Below, piece after piece: positions 35,201 through 46,640 of a stretch of DNA of 64,000 nt. The notes below the pieces were generated by a model. It searched no databases. It saw only the letters and a program-made list of their open reading frames with translations, and was not told the origin of the DNA. Each line of letters begins with the position of its first letter. Positions within the stretch are counted from its first letter, which is position 1. The stretch lies in the NCBI GenBank assembly GCA_963969395.1, contig OZ017804.1:5766001-5830000 (forward strand), given 5' to 3'. The translations under genes and the position numbers were made by a program. The DNA is from Pseudoscleropodium purum. Taxonomy: Eukaryota; Streptophyta; Bryopsida; Hypnales; Brachytheciaceae.

Positions 35201-36040
35201 ACAAGTTCATTGAACTTCTCAATTGGCATGGAATTGCATTTCTACACTTGATAAAGGATATGGACCAAATTTGTTCTAACATTTGAGCTCTCTATATGCC
35301 TAGTCCAAGAAACAAATTCAATTGTTACATCATGACGTTGCATCAATACATAATGGATTTGCATAGGGATATTAGAACAAAAATGTAAAGGAAAAAATTG
35401 TCTTATTGGTTGATGTCGTGCATCACTTGCATTGCAACTCCAATTCAACCTTTTGTATCCAAAATAAATTGTGCCACTTCAATAAATGATGTGGTTCATC
35501 CAAGCAAATTGGCAATGATTGCTATCACAAATATATAATTTTTTGTCAACCAAATGTCCAAGTTCTAGATGGAAGCTTTGTTCACAAAGTTCCATAAAGG
35601 CCCCTATTGTCTATTGAGCCTTTTCGGATTCATTGAAAATCTCAGATCCATCTTCTTCATGTGAAATAGATGTATATAGAACAAACGCACACCTTCTTTG
35701 TACCCATGGATGAATTTCTACTCTAATTTTGTTAAATCACAAGAAAGTATTGGTCTTACCATCAGCATTAGCACCAACTAACATAGTAAGAGTCTCATTT
35801 GTGATAGATGACTTGGCTTTAGCTGCAAACTAGAAATGGTCAAAACAACTATATTTTTTTATTTTTTTATAAGTCATCTTTGAATAATGCTCCCTCCCCC
35901 TCCACGTTTGAATCAACCAAGGTACCTTCCAAATTTTCAATGTATTCAATTACTAGATGGGAATTGGCATTTGTATGTTTGGATGCTGTAGACTTTGTAG
36001 GAGATGTGCCATCAATAGACTCAGTTCAGACCTTGATTTT
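32280..36040 (-). pseudogene. Decayed multi-exon coding locus, unidentified
   Basis: Minus-strand reading from about 36.0 to 32.3 kb gives a series of protein-like stretches broken by stops and frame changes. Examples in order: HLVIEYIENLEGTLVDSNVE, AAKAKSSITNETLTMLVGAN, VEIHPWVQRRCAFVLYTSIS, MELCEQSFHLELGHLVDKKL, LLEEVNNIGVGDAIRTPTKE, KMSKIIVVDCLDFGDKWLKE, SGPTHEAHCFPSRPINEDKH, EDDMLEMFENIITSNNIPIN, a Lys-rich coiled-coil-like part near 33700-33530, and ASCHHIIAFEEDKSIFYALL near 32480. Some borders look like old splice sites: TTATTTATAG before IEDDM at about 34350 and a GTAAGT donor at about 32290. This suggests a former intron-containing gene rather than a retroposon. I do not recognise the family. 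The ..IAFEEDKSIF.. piece is faintly reminiscent of a methyltransferase substrate-binding strand, but this is weak. Confidence 0.45.
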
Positions 36041-36624
36041 ACAAAAGAAAATTTAGGGAGTTACTTTATATATGGGTCACCTTCTCTATGTCTACTATTC
36101 TTCAAGCATTTGCATTGAATTCAATATAACTACAAAGGTTTATGAGAACAAAAAACAACTTTTAAACAATGTAAAGGGTCAAATGTATAATGATTATATC
36201 ATAAATAGACAAGGTAGCAAGTCAATTTTCTCTACATTCATGAGTATAGACCTCCATGACCTGCAATGCATGTATAGATTTCAATCATCAATTTCGTAGT
36301 CATTTGACACTTTCACAAAGGCATCACTACTAGGATGTATTCCATGTAGCTTTAGAGAACTAGGAAAATACACCCATTTATTTGATCTAATAGATGTACA
36401 TTGTACAATATGATGATGAAGACGAATATTCCCATTCTCAAGTTGAATTTTTTGAGGAGAGCATTCAGGCTTACCAATAGCCTCTATAGAACCATGTTAG
36501 CTTCTCCATTTGGAACTCTCTCTAGTTGCTCCAATGGTGGACGTCCTTGTAATCAATATCATAAAAAAATGATTATTAAAGTAATGAAACAATTTAATGA
36601 AACAAATAGGAAGATTACTTTCTT

Positions 36625-39480
36625 GAAATAAAAAATTACTAAAGTCAACATCTTAAAGATTCCACCTATAATTTTAAAAAAATAAGAAGATCAACTCTTT
36701 AAATAAAATCGATTTGGGTTGAGGCATCAAATCCCTAATCAAAATCAACACCTCCTTGTTTGAAAAGAAATTGCAAGAATTTAATGGTTAAACTAGACTT
36801 TTGGCCTTTGGAAACCAAATCGCTAAGGTCAAGATCTCGAGGATCCCACCAACTATTTAAAAACAAATAGGAAGTTCAATTTTCAATTTATCATTGTATA
36901 GATTTAGATATAGAATCCTTAGCTAACTAAAATCCAAAGCTCTTGATACGGAAAGAAATTCTAAAATTGAATGGTCAAACTCGTCTCTTGTCACCAAGAA
37001 ATTCAAATTAGACTAGTCTCTTTGGAACCACATTTATTAAAGCCAAGATTCTTATAATTCCAACCACAAATTGGAAACTAAATAGAAAGATCAAATCCTT
37101 GATCTAGGTTAATCCCTAAAGGTCGGAGACTATGTTTTCACCAAAAATGCTCCAAAACTGCCATTTCTGATACAAGCACCAAATTTAAGATGAAAAACAT
37201 TTTTGGATACATATAACCATAGGATCTTGTAGTAAATTAGTTTGAGAAGATATACTAAAAAATTCAGAATTTTCCACCATGTAGATTGCAAGATATTAGT
37301 GTTTGAAGTGACAAAAATTTCTTTTGGGGCCCTATAAAAATACAAGTAGCTGCACTTCACAAGGTCACATTTGTATGAAAAAATGTCCAAAATGGTGGTT
37401 AATCTTTGGATTTATTCTTCAAGGTAAGTTGGCTACATTCTTGAAAATTTTTAGATCATTTGGAATTGCACAACATATAGGAAAAAATTAGTAAATAGAA
37501 AGAAATAGAGAATCATTCAAAACACAAAATTGTTACGAATTTAACTATGGAATTGAAAAACGTCAATCCCAAACATGGTAATGTAGTAATAAACAATCTA
37601 CATCATATATTTTTATTTTTTTCCAAAAATATTAAAAATTGAGTTAAATAAAGGACACCAAAGTTTATTTTCTAGTAGGGAATCTATAACTACCCACAAA
37701 TTAGAATACCTCATAACTTTCATCTTGTAATTCAAAATGGAAAGATTAAAAGCTTTACAAGTATATATAAATCTAGAAAACCAATTTCAAATTTTTATTT
37801 TTGAAAAAATTGATTTTTTAAGAAATTTTTGGGCTGCCCGTCGAGCATTGAAAATTATATATCAGGCAATAACTTTTGAACCACGTGGTCAAAAGTTATG
37901 AAAATTGTTGGGCCTTAAAGCTAATCCTTGGGCACATATTGTGTGAAAATTTGAGCAAAAATAAGTAAAAAATCCATTTGTAGTGAGCTGCCCAAGACTG
38001 CTATGTTGCCAAAAAAATGTAGTTTTGACCTTTAGGGGTTAAATTCCTAATCTATGTTTTTAAAAAATTCTATGATTTGGTCATTGCATCAAGTCTCTCA
38101 AAACCAAGAGCTTCCAATTTGGCCCTAGTCCTTGGAAACCCATTTGCTAAGGTTGGGATCTCCATGATCCCAATTGAAAATTTAAAGCCAAATATGAAGA
38201 TTGAATGTCTAATCCAAATTGAATTCCAATTATATATTTCCAAAAAAATTCATGATTTGAACATTGCTACAAGTCTCTTGGCATCAAGAGTTTCTAACTT
38301 GGTAGCTATAATTAGAATCACATTCACTAAGTTTGGCATTTTTTTTATCCCAACCAAAAATTTAAAACCAAATAGGAAGATCAAATTTTTAATCCTAATT
38401 GAGTTCCTAATCTTTGTCTTTAAAATATTTTCATGATTTCATATTTGCAAGCAAGTCTTTTGGCATCAAGAGCTTCCAATTTGGACTTTTTTTTTGGAAA
38501 CCAAATTACTAAAGTCGGGATCTCAAAGATCCAAATTGTATATTTAAAACCAAATAGGAAGATCTCTAATCCAAGTCAAATCCCTAATCTAAATTTAAAA
38601 AATAGATACTCAATAATTTGGTCATTGCTACAAGTCTCTTGGCACCAAGAGCTTCTAATTTGGCTGTGGTCTTGGAAACCAAATCACTAAGGTTAGGATT
38701 GCAAGAATCCTACCAATAATTTCAAAACAAATAAGAAGTCCAACTTTTCAATTTATTATTGTGTGGATTTAGATATGGAATTTGTGACTAAAATCAAAAG
38801 CTCTTGATATGAAAAGAAATTGCAAAAAATGAATGTTCAAATTAGCCTCTTGTCACCAAGAGATTCAAATTAGGCTTATTTCTTTGGAACCACATTCACA
38901 AAGGTTAAGATCTCTAACCAAAAATTTAAAATCAATAGGAAGATCAAATCTTTGATCTAGGTTAAATTCCTAATTTATGTTTTTAAGAAATCCCATAATT
39001 TGGTCTTTGCATCAAGTCTCTTGATACAAAGAGCTTCCAATTCAAATCTATTCTTTGAAAACCAAATTGCTAAGGTCAAGGTCTCCATGATCACAATTGG
39101 AAATTTAAAACCAAATGTGAAGATTGAATTTCTAATCAAGTCAAATCCCTAATCCAAATTTTAAAAATAAATCCACAATTTGGTCACTGTTACAAGTCTC
39201 ATGGCATTGAAAGCTTCTAATTCGGCCCTAGTCATTTGAGACCAAATTGCCAAGGTCAAAATTTCAAAGATCCCACCAATAATTTCAAAACAATTAGGAA
39301 GTCCAATTTTTTAATTTACTATTATATGGATTCTAATATAGAATTTCTAAAGAAAATCAAAAGCTCTTGATATGAAAAGAAATTACAAATATTAAATGGT
39401 CAAACTGGTCTTTCATTCACAAAAGTTGAGATCATTATGATTCCAACTGCAAATCTGAAATCAAATTGAAAAGATAATGC
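36625..39480. repeat. Degenerate ~180-bp tandem repeat array
   Basis: Units recur every 170-215 bp. Landmarks are GCTAAGGT(C/T)..GATCTC...GATCCCA, AAACCAAATAGGAAGATCAA, and CTACAAGTCTCTTGGCATCA followed by AGAGCTTCCAATTTGG. Clear units begin near 36635, 36810, 37040, 38135, 38325, 38505, 38685, 38900, 39070, 39245 and 39413. The array is split by the TTAA element at 37113-38038. The ORFs at 38077-38690 arise from the array and are not genes. Confidence 0.75.
37113..38038 (+). mobile_element. ~0.93-kb non-autonomous TTAA-flanked element, copy b, with empty site nearby
   Basis: 926 bp between TTAA at 37109-37112 and 38039-38042. Ends are TCCCTAAAGGTC at the left and the complement of CCCCTAAAGGTC at the right. 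It is inserted in the satellite array: the flanks read GATCTAGG-TTAA [element] TTAA-ATTCCTAATCTATG. A neighbouring uninterrupted array unit reads GATCTAGGTTAAATTCCTAA (TTAA at 38962-38965). This shows precise insertion at TTAA with four bases present on both sides. Interior matches copies a, c and d; no transposase ORF. Confidence 0.85.
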
Positions 39481-39774
39481 TCTAAGATTGGGTGCAAAAT
39501 GTGAGCTTTTGTTGCACTTCCTTATGCTTAGATACAAAAGTTGAGGTTGACCCAATCCTTCCCCTTCAATGAAATCAAAGGTCAACATTATGAAATTTGA
39601 GCGGTACTTCAGCATGAGATTTGTAGGTGGTACTCTTAGCTTGCCCCTTCCTCACATATTGCTTCCTGCTCTTTCTTGTCATTACTTTCAGGTTAGAACC
39701 TTAGATTTTGAAATCCGATATCAACCAGCAAATGCATTTACTACAAGAAAGTGAGAGAGTTTTTCTTCTCACAA
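39481..39774. other. Spacer with an open 61-codon frame
   Basis: The plus-strand ORF at 39569-39754 is open but has no recognised motif and no splice-supported extension. I do not call it a gene. Confidence 0.35.
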
Positions 39775-39985
39775 TGTTCTTCTTTATACTATGATAGGTG
39801 GTCTTCAAATTTAATATACATTAGTAAATATGAGTGCTTATTTATCCACCCTTGGCAAATATTCATGCACAACTAGGTTCTTGTGTTAAGGTTGATTTTT
39901 GTCCTTTAGAATAGGTGCCTAACATCAGTTCATTGTGCCTTCCAAACAATGAATCTTTTCTAAGTTCTTATACAAATTCATAAGG
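39775..39985 (-). repeat. Dispersed repeat R5, copy 2 (inverted to 16080-16275)
   Basis: CCACCCTTGG and CCTTCCAAACAATGAATCTT are complements of the landmarks of copy 1, in the matching reversed order. Ends not determined. Confidence 0.5.
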
Positions 39986-41029
39986 AAATCACCAAACTAA
40001 CCTAATTGCAACAAACTATTCCAAACAACCTCAACTCCTAATATCATTGTGATTTTTAATTAATAATAGTTATAGTCTAAAATTATTACCTTTAAGTTAT
40101 AGCTCAGATCACTTCATTTCCAAAAATGTAAGACTCATTGGATTTGATTGTTTCTTCACATTATTATAATTGGATGAAGTTTGAGCCTTGAAGAGGCTAT
40201 TTAAAGTTCATCCACCTTCTTAGATACCTTTCTTATTTCAAATGATCTTGAATTTTTTATTTATTTTGGCCTCAAATTACTAAATTCTACTTACATTCTA
40301 AGTTTGAACTTGAGTGGACGATTTTCAATTGACTTCATTCATATTTTAACCCAACTTCATCCTTTTATAACTATTGGAGTTTTGGATATTTTCTTGAAAT
40401 TAAAGTATTTTTGGACTCCTCTAAGTTCCTTCTATCTAATTCTAACTCTAAGTTCCTTTTTGATGGTCTTCAAAAGGTTCTATTCTACTTCCTACCTTGT
40501 TTTTAAGGCTCAAAATTTTTTTAGTCAACTTACTATTTTTAGATTTGTAAATTTTGTATCTTGTAGAGTTTAAAATTACCTATGTAAATTGCTAAAGAAC
40601 TGAAGTTGAAGACCTTTTTAGTGGAAGTTATAGATGGATGAAGTTTGATTGCTAATCTATATTTCAAAACTTCTTTCAATCTATAATTTAAAACCAACTT
40701 TTGTTTTGACTTTTGATTTTAAGATATCTAATCCAATCTAAATTTCTGTTCTTGTTTTTGTCGACGAAATTAACTAATTTTCATCCAATCTAGACCCTAA
40801 ACTTCATCCACTCATACCTCACTCATTCTAAGTCTATTTTCTATGAATTTTACATTTTTGGAAACCTCTAGGCCTATTCTAACTACTTCAATTGCAAAAT
40901 TTGGAAAGATCTAATCTTAACACTTTGACTTAGACTTGTAATTCGGATAAAAGTTAAAAGTATTTGAATAAGAGTTAAATGTATCCGAATTTGAATCCGA
41001 ATAATAAAATTTAGGGAGTGGACGCTATT
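39986..41029. other. AT-rich spacer
   Basis: No gene recognised. ORF 40304-40573 is Phe/Leu-rich, low-complexity and without a motif. Confidence 0.35.
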
Positions 41030-41230
41030 AGAGCCCTATGCCACTTCAACTTCAAAATTTCATAACTAATTTCAAAAAGCTCCAAAAAATATGAAACAAC
41101 TTGGATTAGATACCAATTCTTCTTGTCTTTCAAGGAAAATTTACTGAAAAATATTTCAAGATGTTTCACCTCTCCAAAATTTAAGTTTTAGCTTTTAGGG
41201 GGGCGGTTTTTAAACCTATTACTTAGTGCA
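41030..41230 (+). repeat. Dispersed repeat family R3, copy 2
   Basis: Same orientation as 13250-13460, with AAAATTTCATAACTAATTTC, CTCCAAAAAATATGAAAC and ACTGAAAAATATTTCAAGAT shared. Confidence 0.55.
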
Positions 41231-41639
41231 CAATTGATTCTTCCTATGGAGCCTGAAATGTAATCATAAGAAGCAACTCAAGAAAGCATTAGGAAACTCA
41301 GATGTCACACTTAACTACTTCTAGACTTTCAATCGAAAGTTCAGATAGAATTAATAATAGGAAAAAAATGGGCATCAAGAGATCTTTGTAAAACATTAGG
41401 AGATAAATTATCTAAAGATCTTTAGATGTTTTGTTCAAAATTCACTTGATAGTTCAAAAGTAATTAAATGTGCCATTTAGAAAAAAGGGCCTCCAATATT
41501 GCTAAAGCATCTCTACATTAGAAAAGAACATGCCTCTCTTCATCCAAGGAGAGACTCTCCCATTTATTCTAAAATGGACTCCATAGAGGTTATAAAGTGT
41601 CTACATGATGTTAAGCCTAGAATCATTGCTGTCCTTTAT

Positions 41640-42440
41640 ATTGATGATTATATTATCATAATTTATGAGTCATATTATTCTTTTGACATTCTATCTACCA
41701 TTATAATAAAATTTTCATATAATTCAAACACCTTTTATGATACAATATGGTGTATTATAAATGATTTACTCCAAAATTTCCAATGACTTATTGAAGTTTG
41801 AAGTTAAAGAAACTTCTTCCAAAATTTATAGCAGTTTGGAATTTTCACAAAAACATTTAAAATTTTTATTACATAAATAATCTCTAAATAATGCTATTAG
41901 ACTTCAATCACAGTTTCAGACTTTTTTGGCCTTTTAACTTCATATTCAATAGCATGAATTTTTAAAGAAAAAATTTATAAAAAATTTATATCAAATACAA
42001 AACACAATTATAAAATTTGAAATTTTCAAATTAAGGGTACATTATTGTATAGAATATTGTGGTATAAATATAAAATATGTATTATTATTATAGATCATTA
42101 ATTCAAACTTAAAAAATGTTTATTTTTATGAAATTCTCAAAAATTTTAAGTATAGTACAAATAATACTTTGAATTTGTCAGATATGCTGAAGAGCAAAAA
42201 AAAATCATTTTTGAATGTCAAAATCAAGATTCTAGGTTAAGAAGGTCAAAATCTTGAAATATCATATATAGATATACCTTTTTTCTTATAAACTACCTTA
42301 CATATAATAAAAAATGAATTTGAAATATCTTTAATTTAATTCAATGATGTACACAAGTATTGAATGAAAAATCATCCTTCCTTTTGATACAATACCCAAA
42401 AGGAAAGTTCAAAATTCTCCGCCAAATAATTAATTACAGA
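41640..42440 (+). repeat. Dispersed ~0.8-kb repeat R2, copy 2, abutting the P450 promoter
   Basis: Collinear with 29655-30513. Here the shared sequence ends CCAAATAATTAATTACAGATGG without the TTAA element that follows copy 1, so it acts as a second, less extensive empty-site comparison. It ends about 165 bp before the P450 start codon, so it may contribute promoter sequence. Confidence 0.7.
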
Positions 42441-42605
42441 TGGTAAGTAGAAAAAATATTTTATTTCCCTGCAATTTAAAAAATATACATTCTTCCGTCT
42501 TCTTCTCCACTTATTCGTTCATCCGCTACCGACTAAAGCACTCAGTCGGTCCAACTTTGGTTTCCCTGAGGGTTTGCTTGTCGGAGCACTTCATCAGTCG
42601 AGACG
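42441..42605 (+). promoter_or_regulatory. Core promoter and 5' leader region of the P450 gene
   Basis: Composition switches from AT-rich to balanced here. An AT-rich TTTAAAAAATATA stretch at about 42476-42488 could act as a TATA element, followed by a pyrimidine-rich TTCCGTCTTCTTCTCC typical of plant leaders. The assignment is tentative; no transcript evidence is available. Confidence 0.3.
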
Positions 42606-45199
42606 ATGGTGGAGTTTGCAGAACTGGACCGGCTATGGCCAAGCTGGCCATGGCTTCTGAGCACCGTGGCCGTGACGCTCGTCACAGTAGTGACGACGAT
42701 GAGTAGAAATCGCACCAAGAGACGCTCGAATCTTCCTCCGGGACCTCCCAAATGGCCCGTCGTGGGATGCCTGCCGTATCTCCCCTTCGGACTCGCTCCG
42801 GAGGTCATGTTTGCGAAGCTCGCGGAGAAGTACGGGGGCCTCATGCTGCTGTGGATGGGGAAGAAACCCTACGTGGTGGTGTCGAACGCGCGGATGGCGA
42901 TGGCGTTCCTCAAGAAGCACGATGCGCAGTTTGCGAATCGACCCGTGAGCGTGGCCCACGATTATGTCTCCTTCAAAGGCAATTCGATCATCTCGATGTC
43001 GGCGAGCGATCCGTCGTACCAGCGTCTGCGCCTTGTGTTTATTATGGAGATTTTATCGCCGAATAAAATTGCCGAGTCGCGTCAGCTTCGCAAGGAGCAG
43101 GTCAGTTCTCTCTCAGGTTCCGGTGATCCGTTCAGGGCAAATTCGATGGGGCATTCTCTAATTGCAGCTCTTCTTAGTCCAGCAGACGTGCGATAATCAG
43201 GTCTCTAAGGAGAAATTTTCAGCGATTCGTGAAATTCTCTTTGTGGTGGTTTTGCTTGTCTTTCTGTAGTGAGACGATTATACTCCTTACTTCAATTACT
43301 GTGCCCTGCTCTAATGCCGGAATATTTCAACTAACTAAGTGAATTTTCAATCCCCCAAGTACTAGAGGCAGACTACACTGATTTGTCCTATTAGTGAGGG
43401 GGGATTAGCGTCACCTAGAAAATTAGTATGACCACAAAATTCTGTTTTTTTTTAAATGGGTACAATACAACAATATTTCAACATGTACTAATTAAAAATA
43501 GTGCGACTTTGGCAAATTAGTGTCGCACGCACTATTACGAAAAATCAGTGTAATGTTAGCGAAATGCTTATTGAATTGGTTCATGGTGGAATTAGTGCGA
43601 AAACATGAATTAAATGAACTACTAGTAATGTTCATGATAAATTTGATTTTTGAATAACAATGTTGAAGTAGAATATTATTCTTTTAATATGACTATCTAA
43701 ATATGTTTTCACACTAATTGGAGTGTCAACTAAAATCAGAGTGCAGGTGAATGCCACTGTTCAAACTCGCAGGAATTGAAATAAGTGCTGCTCTTTTGTT
43801 CGAAGAAGTTCCGTGGTTGCGACTTGCGACTTATTCTTGTCCTGGCTGTGTTTTAGATACTGGAAATGTTGCAAGCAATACGTGATGAGTTGGATGCAAG
43901 TGATAAAGTCGATTTCAGAAAGGCCGTGTCAGCACTTGGTCTGAACCTCTCTGTGTGCATGATCTTTGGACGGCACAGTAGTGGTACGGTCATGACCAAG
44001 GAGATTGAAACGTTGGTGCTCACATTCAAAAAGGTACGCTTTCGACACTGAATGCACTTTCAGTATCTGTGCGTCCAACAAATATCTGAAATGTCAACTG
44101 AAAACAGACATAGGAAATAATAAGAAGAAATAAGAAATGTGTTGTTATCAGTTTCTTGTTGGTTTTGCAAATTATATTATGTCTTCCTTCATTAAAGTTC
44201 AGAGTCGTCTGCAGATGGTCAAGCTTATGGAAAGAATCAATATCAGCGACCTCCTTCCATCACTTCGGCGGTTTGATATTCAAGGCATTGAAGGCGAGCT
44301 GAGAGATGTGGAGATCCAGCTACGGAAGAGTATCATGGTTTTGATTGAGCAGAAAAGACTGGAAATGAGAAGTTGGTCGTCGCCGGAGATAGAGGATGGA
44401 GCTAACGAAAGGAATGTCATGAGCAAGCTCTTGTCTCTAGAAGGCGAGGAGTGCTTGAACGACAACCAGCTTATGGGCGTTGTAGTTGTATGTTTCCTCC
44501 CCCTTCTGTGCGTCGTTACCTGTTGAACAAGTCTCGCATTCTTCGTTGTGCGCTTCCTTGAGTGGTTGTCTGAACACGTCGAACTATGCGCAGGCCCTTT
44601 TGGTAGAGGGAACCGAATCCATATCCAAGGTAATCGGAAAAGCCTTAGAAGAGGTATTAAATCAGTCTTCTCTCCACCAGAGAGCACTCGACGAGCTTGA
44701 TAAAGTTGTTGGAAGGACGCGTCTTGTCGAAGAATCGGACATCTCGAAGCTTCCCCTTCTCCAGAACATCATCAAAGAAACGCTCCGTCTCCACTCTCCG
44801 GCCCCGCTCCTCACTCCTCACGGGAACGTCGAGGCGTGTGATGTTGCTGGATTTCATATCCCTGCGAGATCGTCCGTGCTCATTAACGTGTATGCTTTGA
44901 GTCGAGATCCTTCATTCTGGGATTCGCCTCTGGAGTTTTCCCCGGACCGCTTCAAGGGATCGAATCTGACGGTGCGTGCGAATGATTTCCACTACATCCC
45001 TTTTGGCTATGGCAAGCGTGTATGCCCGGGACTGAACCTTGGCATGGCTACCGTTCAATATGGGTTAGCCTTGTGCCTCCAGTGCATCAACTGGCGCCTC
45101 TCTGCTGGCATTGCAGTAACTGAAACCTCGAATGACCTTCCAGATCTATTTGTAGGTGGCGAGCTTCGAGTCGATCCCTGTCTCCTTAGCAGTTCATAG
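42606..45199 (+). CDS. Cytochrome P450 monooxygenase (plant microsomal, A-type-like)
   Basis: Four exons join in phase 0: 42606-43100, 43857-44033, 44203-44487, 44594-45199 (stop TAG), giving 520 aa, the usual P450 length. N-terminal membrane anchor (WPWLLSTVAVTLVTVVTT, residues ~14-31), basic RNRTKRR stop-transfer, Pro hinge LPPGPPKWPVVG. The K-helix ExxR is in KETLRLHSP, the PERF-type motif is FSPDRF, and the heme loop is FGYGKRVCPG with the Cys thiolate. Unusual: the C-helix has YQRLR where WRxxR is expected, and the I-helix oxygen-activation motif reads VEGTESI instead of AGxDTT/S. Known: ER-bound heme monooxygenase using NADPH-P450 reductase. The substrate cannot be told, and the family number needs an alignment. 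The third exon could instead start at 44215; 44203 was chosen because it follows a better pyrimidine tract. GC-rich exons contrast with the AT-rich surroundings. Confidence 0.92.
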
Positions 45200-46640
45200 C
45201 GATCTAAAGCGAACTATCATCTTCTATGTACAAAGCAGGTAAATTTATAGTCTTTCCTTACTTCTCCACGCTATCGACCTTTTGTTCTTGGCGGGATTGA
45301 GTGGCGTAATCTAGCTTCTTGTACATTTAACTTGTCGATCATCCATGTTGATGGAAGGTGTGTTGATGGCAGCAACTTGAGGCAAGGTTTAATTTTTCCC
45401 CTTAGTGTGGTCTGTGTCCATGACTCCCAGTTTCTCTGGTACCGTTTAAATCGTCGGAATCGAAGTCACTAGTTAGGTGGCATTTCATACAATTCATGTA
45501 ACCAGACAAAGCTCAGTCTCAACAAGCAGGAGAGAATTAACATCGAGAAGAAAGATAATCCGGAGGGAACACATCTGAAGTCGCTCCTCAGCTCCTTTCA
45601 GTCAGCTCATGTTCAAGGATAGTTGTGTATCTGTGTTCGAGCAATCGCAAATTTTGGATGAAGATTATGCTATTGACCCCTTAGCTCTCAGCCATCTAGT
45701 GGGCGTATGGTGAATGTCGTGATTGTGCACTTCTTTCAATTGGAAAGGACTGCGTAATCGCAAAGCAAGTCAAGTTACTACAAGTTACTAGAAATAATCT
45801 TTGGTTAGGACCTCCCAAGTTGTGGGTGGTGATGTTGGTACTAACTTGCAATTATTTCTAATAACTTGGCTTGTTTTGCAATTATCAAACATAATCTCAA
45901 TGTAGGAGAGTTGAGCCATTTGACTTTTGAGGTTGCTTAACCAATCAAAACTTGCAATAATGGCAAAATTTTCTTGCATAATTTAGATTATGTTAGGTGG
46001 ATTTGCACTCACTAGGTTAATATCGGTTGATATAAGTAGAGATTTCTCTTGGATTTCTCACTACCCATCCCATGAAATTTCTACTTCATACTTACCTTAT
46101 TGAAAATTTGGACAAGCAAGTAGTGAGCATTATTAGTCTTTGTCTACCTCTCTTTAATCAATCAAAACATGCTACAAAAAGTAGAACTCTCTTGCATTGA
46201 GATTATGTTGAAAGAATATTCTACATGATAGAGAGACATTGAAATGTTAAAGAAGTTCCAATTATTCATTTTAAATTTCTATAATCAATCTTATTATCTT
46301 TAGATTGAGCACTTAGAGGTTAAGGCTTGCATCCATTTTCAAATTTCCTTTGCCCTCTTAAATAAGTGATTTTTGGAAGGATTGCAAGAGCAATTCTTTT
46401 AAATGTAGATTGTTTTGTTTTTTCACAATTGGGAAGTCATTAGAATATTAATGATGTTTTTTTTTCTTCTTGTATTTTGGAGACCTGGAATTGATTGTAC
46501 CAGTACAATGGGATGTATGGGTGGAATAAACATGTGGCTTGTCTTCTAGTCAAAGACCAAATATTTTGGTGTTCATGAAGTTTCCGTGTACTATTATAGA
46601 TGCTTGTGAATAACAATGAAAGCATGAACCCTACATAATA
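45200..46640. other. P450 3' region and spacer
   Basis: The first ~450 bp keep gene-like composition and probably hold the 3'UTR; no single polyadenylation site stands out. Further on, a short inverted pair AAGTTACTAGAAATAAT (about 45782) / ATTATTTCTAATAACTT (about 45851) can form a 17-bp stem. Otherwise nothing recognised. Confidence 0.4.

Noticed and set aside
38077..38690. Apparent 119- and 85-codon ORFs with internal similarity (SLLASRASNL repeats)
   Set aside because: The repeats are simply the ~180-bp satellite units read in frame; neighbouring units are full of stops.
41499..41786. 95-codon ORF containing AVLYIDDYI, reminiscent of a reverse transcriptase YxDD box
   Set aside because: The motif is YIDD by chance. 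No other RT motif is present and the 3' half belongs to dispersed non-coding repeat R2.
42542..42959. Minus-strand ORFs opposite the P450 first exon
   Set aside because: Shadows of the GC-rich P450 exon; the plus strand has all family motifs and splice sites.
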